Shown here piece by piece: positions 49,555-58,712 of a stretch of 62,100 nucleotides of DNA; within the stretch, counting starts at the first letter, position 1, and each line of letters opens with the position of its first letter. Source of the stretch: an uncultured Clostridia bacterium (GTDB lineage: Bacteria > Bacillota > Clostridia > UMGS1810); NCBI GenBank assembly GCA_905210855.1, contig CAJLYL010000002.1, positions 1 to 62,100 of the forward strand. Reading direction: 5' to 3'. The position numbers and the translations under genes were made by a program. The notes below the pieces were generated by a model. That model was not told the origin of the DNA, did no database searches, and saw nothing but the letters and a program-made list of their open reading frames with translations.

Positions 49555-50120
49555 TGAATGTATTTGATTTTGACAACACAATATATGACGGCGAGAGCGC
49601 GTTTGACTTTTTCGTTTTCTGTGCAAAAAAATATCCGCGGATGATAAAGTTTTTTCCGCGTGTCATTTCCGTTGTGGTTCTGTACAAGCTGTGCCGAATC
49701 ACACGCGAAGGGCTGCTTGACAGGATGGAAAAATACGATGCGGAGATACTGCGCATTGCCGGAGACATCCGCGCGCTTGTGAAAGAATTTTGGGATAAAA
49801 ATGAAACAAAGATCAAATCGGCTTATCTGGAGATACGCAGGGATGATGATGTGATTATTTCCGCGTCGTTTGATTTTTTGCTTGACGAGATTATGCAAAG
49901 GATTGGTATAAAAAACTGCATCTGCTCAAAGATGGATCTTGAGACCGGCAGAGTGACGCAGCTGTGTTTCGGTGATGAAAAAGTGCGCCTTTTCAGGGAG
50001 GCTTACCCCGACAGCACCATAGATTGCTTTTACACCGATTCCATGAACGATTTGCCTATGATGAAGCTTGCAAAAAAATCGTATATAGTAAAGGGCAATA
50101 AAATCAGGAAGAAAAAATGA
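49554..50120 (+). CDS. HAD-family phosphatase (serB-like, HAD-IB)
   Basis: 188-aa haloacid dehalogenase-fold hydrolase. Motif I is VFDFDNTIYDGES at the N terminus, with Asp5 as the expected nucleophile; motif II is VIISASFDFL; and motif IV is YTDSMNDLPMM, whose SMNDLPM form is typical of subfamily IB phosphatases and the phosphotransfer family of SerB. A lysine-rich tail ends the chain. The start overlaps the pgeF stop as TAATG, so translation is coupled. The substrate is unknown; small phosphorylated metabolites are usual for the family. Confidence 0.88.
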   Translation: MNVFDFDNTIYDGESAFDFFVFCAKKYPRMIKFFPRVISVVVLYKLCRITREGLLDRMEKYDAEILRIAGDIRALVKEFWDKNETKIKSAYLEIRRDDDVIISASFDFLLDEIMQRIGIKNCICSKMDLETGRVTQLCFGDEKVRLFREAYPDSTIDCFYTDSMNDLPMMKLAKKSYIVKGNKIRKKK

Positions 50121-50131
50121 CAGATTATAGG

Positions 50132-50225
50132 TACCGATGCGGTGTGTTTGATTTTGTGGGAGCGAGTTCAGCGCCACTGCACTGCTGTCCGAGCGAGCCA
50201 AAATTAAACACACCGCATCGGTACT
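50132..50225. repeat. Long inverted repeat, family member 2, between HAD gene and malic enzyme
   Basis: A 26-bp stem with one G-U position: left arm 50132-50157 (starting GTACCGATGCGGTGTG), right arm 50200-50225. The 42-nt loop contains GAGCGAG twice, at 50161-50167 and 50192-50198. The inner right arm GAGCGAGCCAAAATTAAACA matches member 1 at 48474. It starts 12 nt after the HAD stop and ends 33 nt before malic enzyme, without a U-run. Confidence 0.8.
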
Positions 50226-50258
50226 TGATACAAAACCATATCGCAAAGGAGAGCAGCA

Positions 50259-51431
50259 ATGGATATTAACGAAACAGCACTGAAAAAGCATGAGGAATGG
50301 AGAGGCAAGATAGAAGTAGTGTCGCGCGTGTCCGTGACAAATGCCGAGGATTTGTCAATCGCATATACCCCGGGCGTGGCAGAGCCCTGCCGCGTGATAA
50401 GAGATAACATTGATAAATCCTATGAGCTGACCAGGCGCAGCAATATTGTCGCCGTCATTACCGACGGCTCGGCGATACTCGGTCTCGGCAACATCGGCCC
50501 GGAGGCCGGTATGCCCGTTATGGAGGGCAAGTGCGTACTGTTCAAGGAATTTGCCGACGTTGACGCATTTCCGCTTTGTATCAAAACTCAGGATACCGAT
50601 GAGCTTGTGCAGACGGTGTATAACATCTCGTCGTCCTTCGGCGGCATAAATCTTGAGGATATTTCCGCGCCGAGGTGCTTTGAGGTTGAACGCAGACTAA
50701 ATGAAATGTGCGATATTCCCGTATTCCATGATGACCAGCACGGCACGGCAATCGTGGTTGCCGCGGCGATACTCAACGCGCTGAAAGTAGCGGACAAAAA
50801 AATCGACTCCGTAAGGGTAGTTATAAACGGCGCAGGCTCGGCAGGCATAGCAATCGGCAAACACCTGATGAAGCTTGGTGTAAAAAATCTTATTATGGTT
50901 GACAGGTTCGGCATAATCTGTGACGGCATGGAGGGGCTTAACTCTGCCCACGCAGAGATAGCAAAGTTGTCCAACCTCGATAGGCTGACAGGCAGCCTTG
51001 CCGACGCCATGAAGGGCGCGGATGTATTCATAGGTGTGTCGGCACCCGGCGTTGTGTCTCGGGATATGATAAAATCCATGGCGAAAAAATCTATCGTGTT
51101 TCCCATGGCGAACCCCGTGCCGGAGATTATGCCGGACGAGGCGCTCGAGGCAGGCGCGTTTATCGTGGGCACCGGCAGGTCGGATTTTGCCAATCAGATA
51201 AACAATGTGCTCGCATTCCCGGGCATATTCCGCGGTGCGCTCGATGTGCGCGCGTCCGATATAAATGATGAAATGCAGATGGCGGCGTCATATGCCATTG
51301 CAAACCTGGTGGGAGAGGACGAGCTCTCGAGGGAATACATCATCCCCAAGGCATTTGACCGCAGGGTCGGCAAGGCTGTTGCGGCGGCGGTTGCCGATGC
51401 GGCACGCAAAAGCGGTGCTGCAAGGCTGTAA
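50259..51431 (+). CDS. NAD(P)-dependent malic enzyme (decarboxylating)
   Basis: 390-aa malic enzyme of the short bacterial type that makes pyruvate, CO2 and NAD(P)H from malate. SIAYTPGVAEPCR contains the catalytic tyrosine; DGSAILGLGNIGPEAGMPVM and the Rossmann loop VVINGAGSAGIAIGKHL, plus FHDDQHGTAIVVAAAI with metal-binding aspartates, are all conserved. Lys in MEGKCVLFKEF is the general base. AAAGGAGAGCAGC precedes the ATG. The stop abuts that of the convergent BofC-like gene with no gap. NAD versus NADP use cannot be told by eye. Confidence 0.94.
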   Translation: MDINETALKKHEEWRGKIEVVSRVSVTNAEDLSIAYTPGVAEPCRVIRDNIDKSYELTRRSNIVAVITDGSAILGLGNIGPEAGMPVMEGKCVLFKEFADVDAFPLCIKTQDTDELVQTVYNISSSFGGINLEDISAPRCFEVERRLNEMCDIPVFHDDQHGTAIVVAAAILNALKVADKKIDSVRVVINGAGSAGIAIGKHLMKLGVKNLIMVDRFGIICDGMEGLNSAHAEIAKLSNLDRLTGSLADAMKGADVFIGVSAPGVVSRDMIKSMAKKSIVFPMANPVPEIMPDEALEAGAFIVGTGRSDFANQINNVLAFPGIFRGALDVRASDINDEMQMAASYAIANLVGEDELSREYIIPKAFDRRVGKAVAAAVADAARKSGAARL

Positions 51432-51866
51432 TTATGATGAAAAATCTTCTATAAGCGAGCATATCTCGGCATAGGTATCTCTTTTAATCCCTGCCCCAAG
51501 CTCCTCGCGGTCTATTTTGCGCAGAAGCTTGGGGTTTATGTCGAGGGTTTTGATTTTTTCCGAATATCCGTTTTCGTATATCTCAAATAAATTTACATTA
51601 TCTCCGTCGGCCTTCATCATGTATCCGGCAACCGAGGAATCCGTCACATATTCCGATTTTTGCGCCGAGTCGTCATTTGCCGCCTCAATGCTCTCGGAGG
51701 CGTCCTTCTTCGCGCCTTCAACTGTGTCAAGCTGCGGATAATTGACGTTGTCGGGCATTTGCGAGTTATTTCCGTTATTAAAATTTATAAAACAGATATA
51801 ATAAATAAGAGAAATAATTGCGGCAATGCAGAATATAATTATATAAAAATAAGAGGTTTTTTTCAT
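51432..51866 (-). CDS. Membrane-anchored BofC C-terminal-like domain protein
   Basis: 144-aa protein with one N-terminal membrane helix (about residues 8-30), an acidic linker (with SESIEAANDDSAQKSEY) and a C-terminal ~60-residue domain. The segment YMMKADGDNVNLFEIYENG, then DINPKLLRKIDREELGAGI and EICSLIEDFSS, matches the BofC C-terminal-like fold often found in sporulation-related Firmicutes proteins. BofC itself restrains the SpoIVB protease, but this is not orthologous by layout. The start codon at 51864-51866 follows an AAAGGATG site. Confidence 0.75.
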   Translation of the reverse strand: MKKTSYFYIIIFCIAAIISLIYYICFINFNNGNNSQMPDNVNYPQLDTVEGAKKDASESIEAANDDSAQKSEYVTDSSVAGYMMKADGDNVNLFEIYENGYSEKIKTLDINPKLLRKIDREELGAGIKRDTYAEICSLIEDFSS

Positions 51867-52074
51867 GCTGCTCATCCTTTTAGACTATTTTTACATATTC
51901 TGCGTAATAAAAATTTAATTATTCGTAAAAGAAATTTAATACACAAACGGAAGTTTTTGTGGTATACTTATTATATGTAAGTGGGACGAGCGGAAAAAAC
52001 GTTGAAAATCGTGAAAACGTGAAAAAGAGAAAACGCGAAAGCGTCCCTGCTCCGAAAAAGGAGGCGTAAGTCGG

Positions 52075-54480
52075 ATGGATAAGCTTGAGAGCATAAGAAA
52101 AAGGCAGCACGATAATATTGAAAGGCAGCTCGCGCGCGCAGAGCGCGAGGCGGACAAGCCGCGCAGACAAAGAAAGACGGCAAAACAAGGACGCAGAAAG
52201 AAAAGCAAGGCAGGCAGATTTGCCAAAACCCTGCTTGTGCTTTTTGTGCTTGGGGTCATCAGCGCAGCGGCGACCGTCGTATGGGCAACCTGGGGCATGG
52301 ATTTTGATTTTGCCGATTCATTCAATAAATTCGGGCTGTCGCTGTCAAGCGTGGTTTATTATGAGGACGCCGAGGGCAATCTCAATCAGTATGAGCGCCT
52401 TGTGGCAGACGAAAACCGCGTGTGGGCGGACTATGACGCCATACCCGACAATATGAAAAACGCCTTTGTGGCGATAGAGGATCAGCGATTTTACAAGCAC
52501 CACGGCGTTGACCTTAAGCGAACCGCCGGAGCGGTGATAAATGTGCTGCGCAACGGCGATTCGTCATACGGCGGCAGCACCATTACCCAGCAGCTTGTTA
52601 AAAACATCACCGAGGATTCGGAGCACAGCAAGGCGCGAAAGATTAGAGAAATGGTGCGCGCGGTCATACTGGAAACCAAGATGGACAAGCGCGAGATTCT
52701 GGAACTGTACATGAATTCAATCTACCTCGGTCACGGGGCAAACGGCGTGCAGGCGGCGTCTCATGCATATTTTGCAAAAGATGTGGCGGAGCTTAACCTG
52801 GAGGAGTGCGCCGCAATTGCAGGCATAACTCAGCATCCGTCCACCTATGACCCCATTGTAAATCCGGACGGTAACACAGAGAAGCGCCGGCTTGTGCTTG
52901 ACAAAATGCTTGAGCTGGGATATATAGGACAAGCGGAGTACGACGAGGCAATCGCAGCGCAGCTTAATGTTGTCAGCGCCGACGAGGCATCTACCACGCA
53001 GTCGTATTTTGTCGATTGCCTTTTTGAGGAATTGCTCGGCGACCTTGTTGAGGTGAAGGGTTACACGCAGAATTATGCTACGGCGCTCATATACAACGGC
53101 GGTCTCAAGATTGTTGCCACCGTTGACCCCGATATTCAGAGCATCATGGACGATGTGTATGCAAACGGAAACGGCTTTCCGAAATTCTACGGCGAACAGC
53201 CGGAATCCGCCATGATAGTCACCGACCCCTACACGGGTCAGATAAAGGGTATAGTGGGCGGCACGGGAGTTAAAACGGGCGCGAGGGTGCTCAACCGAGC
53301 CACTCAAACCAAGCGCCAGCCCGGTTCGACCATAAAACCGCTTGCGGTGTACGGCCCGGGTATAGACATGGGCGTGATAACCGTTGCGTCCACGGTGGAG
53401 AATTCTCCGCTCACTCTCAACGGCTGGAAGCCGAATAATGCAAACAAGAAATTCACAGGCCCCGTGTCCGTGCGCAAGGCGGTTGCAAGCTCGCTCAATC
53501 TGCCTGCAATCCGCGTGCTTGAGGAGGTTGGGCTTGACAAATCGTTTGACTATGTTACAGAGAATTTGCACCTCGGTCTTATAGAATCTCAAAAGACCGA
53601 CAGCGGAGTATCGTCAGACAAGGGCTATGCGCCGCTTGCCCTCGGCGGGCTCACCGAGGGTGTTACGCTCAGCGAGATAAACGCGGCATATACGGCATTT
53701 GCAAACAGCGGAGTGTATGTTCAGCCGACATCGTACACCAAGGTGTATGATTCATCGGGAAATCTCCTCCTGTCCAAAACGCCGGAGAGAAACAAGGCTT
53801 TCTCCGAGGAAACCGCTTTTATAATGAATCAGCTGCTCAAGGGCGTTGTGCAGAGCGGTACTGCGGCAGGCAGCGCCATAAACGGCATGGACACTTGCGG
53901 AAAAACAGGCTCGGCAGACGACAACAAGGACAGGTGGTTTGTCGGCTACACGCCGTATTATGTGGGCTCTGTGTGGGTCGGCTATGACGAACCCAAGGTT
54001 ATATCCTATGCAGGCGTAAACCCTGCGCTCACCATATGGCGCGAGGTGATGACGCGTGTACACAAGGGGCTTGAGCCGAGGACGTTTGAGCAGCCGCAGT
54101 TTGTGAAAAAGGCTTATGTGTGCAGCAACAGCGGCGAGTACGGCACAAATTCGTGCAGCGGCTCCACGGACTATGTGAACACGCGCCTCATCTCCGGCTA
54201 TTGCTCGGGCGTGCATAAAAACCACATCGGCACACCGGGCGAAAAAATACCCGATGAAGCAAACGGCAGCACCGCAAAAAACGGCAGCGCCAAGAGCAAT
54301 ACAAACACAAAGAAGTCTGATTCCGCATCGGGGGACAGTAAGACGGGAAAGAGCGAAGCCGGCGGAAAAAGTGAAAACGGCGAAAAAGCCGAAAACGGTG
54401 AAAAAACGCCCGGTACCTTCAATTCGGACAAAACGCACGATACGCCGAATGTGGCGGAGACATCGCACAACGGCGAATAG
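52075..54480 (+). CDS. Class A penicillin-binding protein (PBP1A type)
   Basis: 801-aa bifunctional peptidoglycan synthase. A basic cytosolic N terminus (to ~50) is followed by one membrane helix. The glycosyltransferase domain has EDQRFYKHHGVDLKRT and GGSTITQQLVKN; the transpeptidase has the nucleophile in GSTIKPL (SxxK), SSLN as the second motif, and CGKTGSADD as the KTG motif. The last ~75 residues are a low-complexity Ser/Asn/Gly/Lys/Glu tail with KSENGEKAENGEK repeats. AAAGGAGG lies 9 nt before the ATG. Confidence 0.95.
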   Translation: MDKLESIRKRQHDNIERQLARAEREADKPRRQRKTAKQGRRKKSKAGRFAKTLLVLFVLGVISAAATVVWATWGMDFDFADSFNKFGLSLSSVVYYEDAEGNLNQYERLVADENRVWADYDAIPDNMKNAFVAIEDQRFYKHHGVDLKRTAGAVINVLRNGDSSYGGSTITQQLVKNITEDSEHSKARKIREMVRAVILETKMDKREILELYMNSIYLGHGANGVQAASHAYFAKDVAELNLEECAAIAGITQHPSTYDPIVNPDGNTEKRRLVLDKMLELGYIGQAEYDEAIAAQLNVVSADEASTTQSYFVDCLFEELLGDLVEVKGYTQNYATALIYNGGLKIVATVDPDIQSIMDDVYANGNGFPKFYGEQPESAMIVTDPYTGQIKGIVGGTGVKTGARVLNRATQTKRQPGSTIKPLAVYGPGIDMGVITVASTVENSPLTLNGWKPNNANKKFTGPVSVRKAVASSLNLPAIRVLEEVGLDKSFDYVTENLHLGLIESQKTDSGVSSDKGYAPLALGGLTEGVTLSEINAAYTAFANSGVYVQPTSYTKVYDSSGNLLLSKTPERNKAFSEETAFIMNQLLKGVVQSGTAAGSAINGMDTCGKTGSADDNKDRWFVGYTPYYVGSVWVGYDEPKVISYAGVNPALTIWREVMTRVHKGLEPRTFEQPQFVKKAYVCSNSGEYGTNSCSGSTDYVNTRLISGYCSGVHKNHIGTPGEKIPDEANGSTAKNGSAKSNTNTKKSDSASGDSKTGKSEAGGKSENGEKAENGEKTPGTFNSDKTHDTPNVAETSHNGE

Positions 54481-54505
54481 AATTTGAATTTTTTTAAAAA
54501 AAGGA

Positions 54506-54534
54506 TTGATATTTATTTTAATATGTAGTATAAT
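54506..54534 (+). promoter_or_regulatory. Sigma-A promoter of the SRP RNA
   Basis: TTGATA (54506-54511), 17-bp spacer, TATAAT (54529-54534); start expected near 54541, at the RNA's 5' end. Confidence 0.85.
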
Positions 54535-54540
54535 AATATA

Positions 54541-54765
54541 CGGTCGTTGAGCCGCGCATTGTTTAATGTCGGCTCACCCGATATGCAGGTTGATCGTTTC
54601 AGACTGCGGCGTTGACCGTCGGGCCTTGCGCAATGCAAGCTCCCGAACCCGGTCAGGTGAGGAATCAAGCAGCCGTAAGAGATGTCTTGTGTGTGCCGCG
54701 AGCTTACCCGGCGTTAGCCGCAGTCTGAACTTTCAATATATGCTTTCAGGGGCGGCTTTTTTTCA
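54541..54765 (+). ncRNA. ffs: Signal recognition particle RNA, large type with Alu domain
   Basis: The domain IV core is explicit: CCGGTCAGGTGAGGAATCAA then GCAGCCGTAAGAG, binding the Ffh M domain. A long helix 5 is closed by TCAGACTGCGGC (54599-54610) pairing with GCCGCAGTCTGA (54717-54728). The ~58 nt 5' of it fold as an Alu-like domain, so this is the large Bacillus-type scRNA rather than 4.5S. A terminator-like pairing AGCCGC/GCGGCT plus T-run ends near 54765, so the mature 3' end is about 54730-54765. Lying just upstream of dnaX is the usual Firmicutes position. Confidence 0.93.
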
Positions 54766-54788
54766 TTTATAAATAACGGAGGACAAAA

Positions 54789-56495
54789 ATGGCTTATCAG
54801 GCACTGTACAGAAAATGGAGACCGCTTACGTTTGATGATGTAATCGGGCAGAGCCATATAGTTAATACACTCAAAAATGAAATAATCGAGGGTAGGACGG
54901 CTCATGCATATATTTTTACGGGCACGAGGGGAACCGGCAAAACCTCGACCGCAAAAATTCTCAGCCGCGCGGTAAACTGCGAAAATCCGCATGACGGTAA
55001 TCCGTGCAACGAGTGCGCCACCTGCAAATCCATACTTGACGGCTCGGTTCTCGACATCATCGAGATAGATGCGGCGTCAAATACCGGTGTGGACAACATC
55101 AGGGAGATAATAGAGCAGTGCCGTTATGCCGCGGCGTCCACCAAATATAAGGTATATATTATCGACGAGGTTCATATGCTGTCTGCCGGTGCGTTTAACG
55201 CACTGCTTAAGACGCTTGAGGAGCCGCCGTCTCACGTAATTTTTATCCTTGCCACCACTGAGATTCACATGGTACCGGCAACAATTCTTTCAAGATGTCA
55301 GAGATTCGATTTCGGAACAATTTCAATAGGCGATATAGTGTCCGCCATGAAACGCATCCTCGCGAGCGAGGGCATAAGCGTTGATGATGAGGCGCTTGAG
55401 TACGTGGCGTATCTGGGCAACGGCTCAATGAGAGATTCGCTCAGTATCCTTGATCGCTGCATAGCGTTTAAGAGCAGCGACGTGACCTATGCCGATGTGA
55501 CGGAGATAATCGGCGCGCTCGATAATGCCTATCTTTACAGATTTGCTTCTCTCGTGGCGGACGGAGATACAAAAAACCTCCTGCTTGAGTTTGACATATG
55601 CGCCGCCGAGGGAAAATCGTTTGAAAATTTTGCGGCGGATATGCTCAATGCCTACCGCGAGATGCTCCGCTTCCTTACAATCGGCAGCAATGAGGGCACA
55701 AGCGCAAGACGCCTCGGAATGATAAAAAGCACGGCGGAGAAGTACAGCACGGAAAAGCTCGTGAGATGTATATATCTCCTCACGGACCTGATTGCCGACC
55801 TGCGCTATTCGTCAAATGCGCGCGTGCTTATAGAATGTACTCTTGTCAAAATGGCGAATCCGATGTTTGATGAAGATATTTCGGCACTTTTGGACAGAAT
55901 AAGCATACTCGAGAAAAAAATCGCCTCCGGCGTTTTCCCGGCCGCCTCGGCAGAGCAGACGGAAAATCAGCAGTCGGCACCGTCGGCGAACCGCGCGCCG
56001 GAGACGGACGGCTATCTGCCGGAACCGCCCCCGGAGGGAGATTATTACGAGCCGCCCGTGCCCGAGCCGACGGCGCCTCACGCCGAGGCGAAAGCTGCGC
56101 GGCGGACGGAGAAGCCGACAGCGGATGACGGCATTTGCGGCAAAATAGTCAAAAACTGGAGTGAAGTTATAAACCGTGTTCAGCAGGAGAAAATGATTGT
56201 TATGTATATGCATATTCTCACGGCAAAGCCGACCTGTGCCGGCGGCGGAATCACCCTCGTGTTTGACGACAGGGAAAAGAAAAAGGATTTTGAAAAGGCA
56301 AAGGATTCGGATAAGCTTGAGAGAATCATCAGAGAATGCTTCGGCGAATGTCCGAGGCTGACCTGCGATGTCGAGGGCGAGGCAATTGCCGATATTGTGC
56401 AAGATGAGACACCGCCGGAGGGTACGGACGGAGATATTTTTATTAATCTTGCAAAGCAATCGGACGAATATCCCGAAAATATTAAGCTTGATTAA
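54789..56495 (+). CDS. dnaX: DNA polymerase III subunits gamma and tau
   Basis: 568-aa clamp-loader ATPase. Walker A is TGTRGTGKTSTAKI near residue 42; the four-cysteine zinc module runs from AVNCENPHDGNPCNECATCK; Walker B is YIIDEVHMLSAGAFNALL and the sensor segment is LEEPPSHVIFILATTE. A Pro/Glu-rich hinge (about 385-445) leads to the C-terminal tau part with an NWSEVINRVQQEKMIVM segment. GGAGG precedes the ATG. recR and ybaB, which often follow dnaX, are not here; hom follows. Confidence 0.96.
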   Translation: MAYQALYRKWRPLTFDDVIGQSHIVNTLKNEIIEGRTAHAYIFTGTRGTGKTSTAKILSRAVNCENPHDGNPCNECATCKSILDGSVLDIIEIDAASNTGVDNIREIIEQCRYAAASTKYKVYIIDEVHMLSAGAFNALLKTLEEPPSHVIFILATTEIHMVPATILSRCQRFDFGTISIGDIVSAMKRILASEGISVDDEALEYVAYLGNGSMRDSLSILDRCIAFKSSDVTYADVTEIIGALDNAYLYRFASLVADGDTKNLLLEFDICAAEGKSFENFAADMLNAYREMLRFLTIGSNEGTSARRLGMIKSTAEKYSTEKLVRCIYLLTDLIADLRYSSNARVLIECTLVKMANPMFDEDISALLDRISILEKKIASGVFPAASAEQTENQQSAPSANRAPETDGYLPEPPPEGDYYEPPVPEPTAPHAEAKAARRTEKPTADDGICGKIVKNWSEVINRVQQEKMIVMYMHILTAKPTCAGGGITLVFDDREKKKDFEKAKDSDKLERIIRECFGECPRLTCDVEGEAIADIVQDETPPEGTDGDIFINLAKQSDEYPENIKLD

Positions 56496-56514
56496 CAATC
56501 ATGCGTGACAATAA

Positions 56515-56543
56515 TTGACATGGTGTGACACCCATGCTATAAT
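56515..56543 (+). promoter_or_regulatory. Full-consensus extended sigma-A promoter for hom-thrB
   Basis: TTGACA (56515-56520), 17-bp spacer ending TGC, TATAAT (56538-56543). It lies 34 bp upstream of hom. Confidence 0.92.
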
Positions 56544-56576
56544 TGGTGTTATAAATGATATAAGGGGGCATTATAA

Positions 56577-57788
56577 GTGAAAATAGCAATCCTGGGTTTC
56601 GGAACGGTCGGTTCCGGAGTGTACGAAATTATCCGCAGCAACGCATCGGTGATTCAGAAAAATGCCGGTTTGGAGATAAGTACCAAGTATATTCTTGACA
56701 TAAGAGATTTTTCCGGGCGCGATGACGCAGAACTTTTTATCAAGGACTATGACACCATTCTGAATGACGATGAGATAAGCGTTGTGGTTGAGACCATCGG
56801 CGGATTGGAACCGGCGTATACATTTTCGCGCAAGGCCCTCGAAAAGGGCAAAAGCGTTGTTACGTCCAACAAGGAGCTGGTTGCAACATACGGCAACGAG
56901 CTGCTGCAGCTTGCCGTGGACAACGGTGCAAAATATATGTTTGAGGCAAGCGTGGGCGGCGGTATTCCCATTATCAGACCGCTGTTTCATTGCTTTGTGT
57001 GCAACGAAATCGAAGGCATATCGGGCATACTCAACGGTACCACAAACTATATCCTCACACAGATGTTTAAAAACGGCGAAAGCTTTGAGAAGGCTCTTCT
57101 TGCCGCTCAGCAGAACGGCTATGCGGAGCGTGACCCCTCTGCCGATATAGAGGGTCACGACACCTGCAAAAAGATTTGTATTCTCTCATCAATCATCTCG
57201 GGCAGGAGCGTGGATTTCCGCAATGTGTACACCGAGGGCATAACAAAAATCACACTTGAAGACACGGTTTACGCCTCAAAGCTCGGCCTCAGCATAAAGC
57301 TCATAGGCGAGTGCAGAATTCTCGCGGATAAAAGGCTCGAGGTTCACGTTGCACCCATGCTCATTGCAAGAGATAATATGCTCTCGAGCATAGAGGACGT
57401 GTACAACGGAATAATTGTCAACGGCGGCACGACGGGCGACACGCTCAGCTACGGCAGGGGCGCAGGCAAGCTGCCCACCGCAAGCGCGGTTGTTGCCGAT
57501 GTGATAGAGGTTGCGAAAAATCAGTTTGTGCCTTATATGCGTCCGTGGATGCCGGCAGAGAAAAACTCTGTTGTGAACCATGACGAATATGTAAGAAAAT
57601 TCTTTGTTCGACTTACCTGCGCAGACGCCGAAAGGCTCAGTCAGGATGACGTAAAAATCAAGTCGCGCGTCAGCGCTTATGACGGCGAAATCGGCGTTGT
57701 GACCGAGAAAATCGCTTTCGGCAAGCTGAAAAAAGCTCTTGATAAAATGGGCATTGAGCCTGTCAGCCTGATAGAAATTATGGAATAG
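56577..57788 (+). CDS. hom: Homoserine dehydrogenase
   Basis: 403-aa oxidoreductase making homoserine from aspartate semialdehyde. KIAILGFGTVGSGVYEII is the Rossmann loop; ETIGGLEPAY, SNKELVATYG and the catalytic core GILNGTTNYILTQM with YAERDPSADIEGHD are conserved. It is shorter than the usual ~430 aa: the C-terminal ACT-like region (from KFFVRLTC) lacks the GVLA-type ligand loop, so feedback by threonine may be altered. GTG 56577 is the start, after AAGGGGGC. thrB follows within 20 nt. Confidence 0.95.
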   Translation: MKIAILGFGTVGSGVYEIIRSNASVIQKNAGLEISTKYILDIRDFSGRDDAELFIKDYDTILNDDEISVVVETIGGLEPAYTFSRKALEKGKSVVTSNKELVATYGNELLQLAVDNGAKYMFEASVGGGIPIIRPLFHCFVCNEIEGISGILNGTTNYILTQMFKNGESFEKALLAAQQNGYAERDPSADIEGHDTCKKICILSSIISGRSVDFRNVYTEGITKITLEDTVYASKLGLSIKLIGECRILADKRLEVHVAPMLIARDNMLSSIEDVYNGIIVNGGTTGDTLSYGRGAGKLPTASAVVADVIEVAKNQFVPYMRPWMPAEKNSVVNHDEYVRKFFVRLTCADAERLSQDDVKIKSRVSAYDGEIGVVTEKIAFGKLKKALDKMGIEPVSLIEIME

Positions 57789-57807
57789 GAGCATATTGGA
57801 GGCAGCT

Positions 57808-58710
57808 ATGGTAACAGTCAGAGTACCGGCGTCCACGGCGAATCTCGGCTCGGGGTTCGACTGTATGGGCATTGCATTGAATTTGTACAGCACGGCGACA
57901 ATTGAAGAGATAGATTCCGGGCTTGAGATTAACATAACGGATTCGAGCAGAGATTATCTGCCGTCCGATGAGACGAATTTTGTTTATCAATCCATGAAGA
58001 GGGTTTTTGAGCTCGCAGGGAGGTATCCGAAGGGTGTGCGCATCACCTCCAACACCGAGATACCCATTACGCGTGGTCTCGGCAGCTCGTCTGCAAGTCT
58101 TGCGGTCGGGCTTTTCGGCGCAAACGAGCTTATCGGCAGACCGCTCTCCAAGGACGATTTGCTCTCGCTCGCCTGTGAGATTGAGGGGCATCCCGATAAC
58201 GTAACACCGGCGTTTTTCGGCGGACTCACGGTTGCCGTAAAGGACGGCGGCAGGGTTCTGTATACCAAGACGGAGATACCGTCGAACATACGCTTTGCTG
58301 CAATGATACCGAATTTTCACCTCGCCACCAAAAAGGCGCGCAGCATTTTGCCGCGGACGGTTGCGCACAAGAGCGCCGTATACAATATTGCTCACGCCGC
58401 GTATTTCGCTTCAGCGGCGGCCAAGGGTGATTTCTCGGCATTCAGCGTGGGTGCTAAGGATAAATTGCACCAGAAATACCGCTTCGGGCTGATAAACAGC
58501 GCCGAGTACATCATCAGGTCGGCTCGACGTTTCGGCGCGGTGTGCGGCTATCTCAGCGGCGCGGGCCCGACCATTATTGCCGTTGTGGATAAAAATCACG
58601 AAGAGTTTGAAGAAAACATGAATAAGCTTATATCAACAAATTTGAAAAGATGGCAGCTGCATATGCTCCGCGCGGATAATGACGGGGTAGTGTGTACGAA
58701 TCAGAGGTAG
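57808..58710 (+). CDS. thrB: Homoserine kinase
   Basis: 300-aa GHMP-family kinase that phosphorylates homoserine on the way to threonine. VRVPASTANLGSGFDCMG is the N-terminal signature, PITRGLGSSSASLAVG the ATP-binding glycine/serine loop, and LSGAGPTIIAVVD the C-terminal GHMP motif. ATG 57808 follows GGAGG; an in-frame TTG 57796 is less likely. With hom it forms a threonine operon; thrC is not in the window. Confidence 0.95.
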   Translation: MVTVRVPASTANLGSGFDCMGIALNLYSTATIEEIDSGLEINITDSSRDYLPSDETNFVYQSMKRVFELAGRYPKGVRITSNTEIPITRGLGSSSASLAVGLFGANELIGRPLSKDDLLSLACEIEGHPDNVTPAFFGGLTVAVKDGGRVLYTKTEIPSNIRFAAMIPNFHLATKKARSILPRTVAHKSAVYNIAHAAYFASAAAKGDFSAFSVGAKDKLHQKYRFGLINSAEYIIRSARRFGAVCGYLSGAGPTIIAVVDKNHEEFEENMNKLISTNLKRWQLHMLRADNDGVVCTNQR

Positions 58711-58712
58711 CT

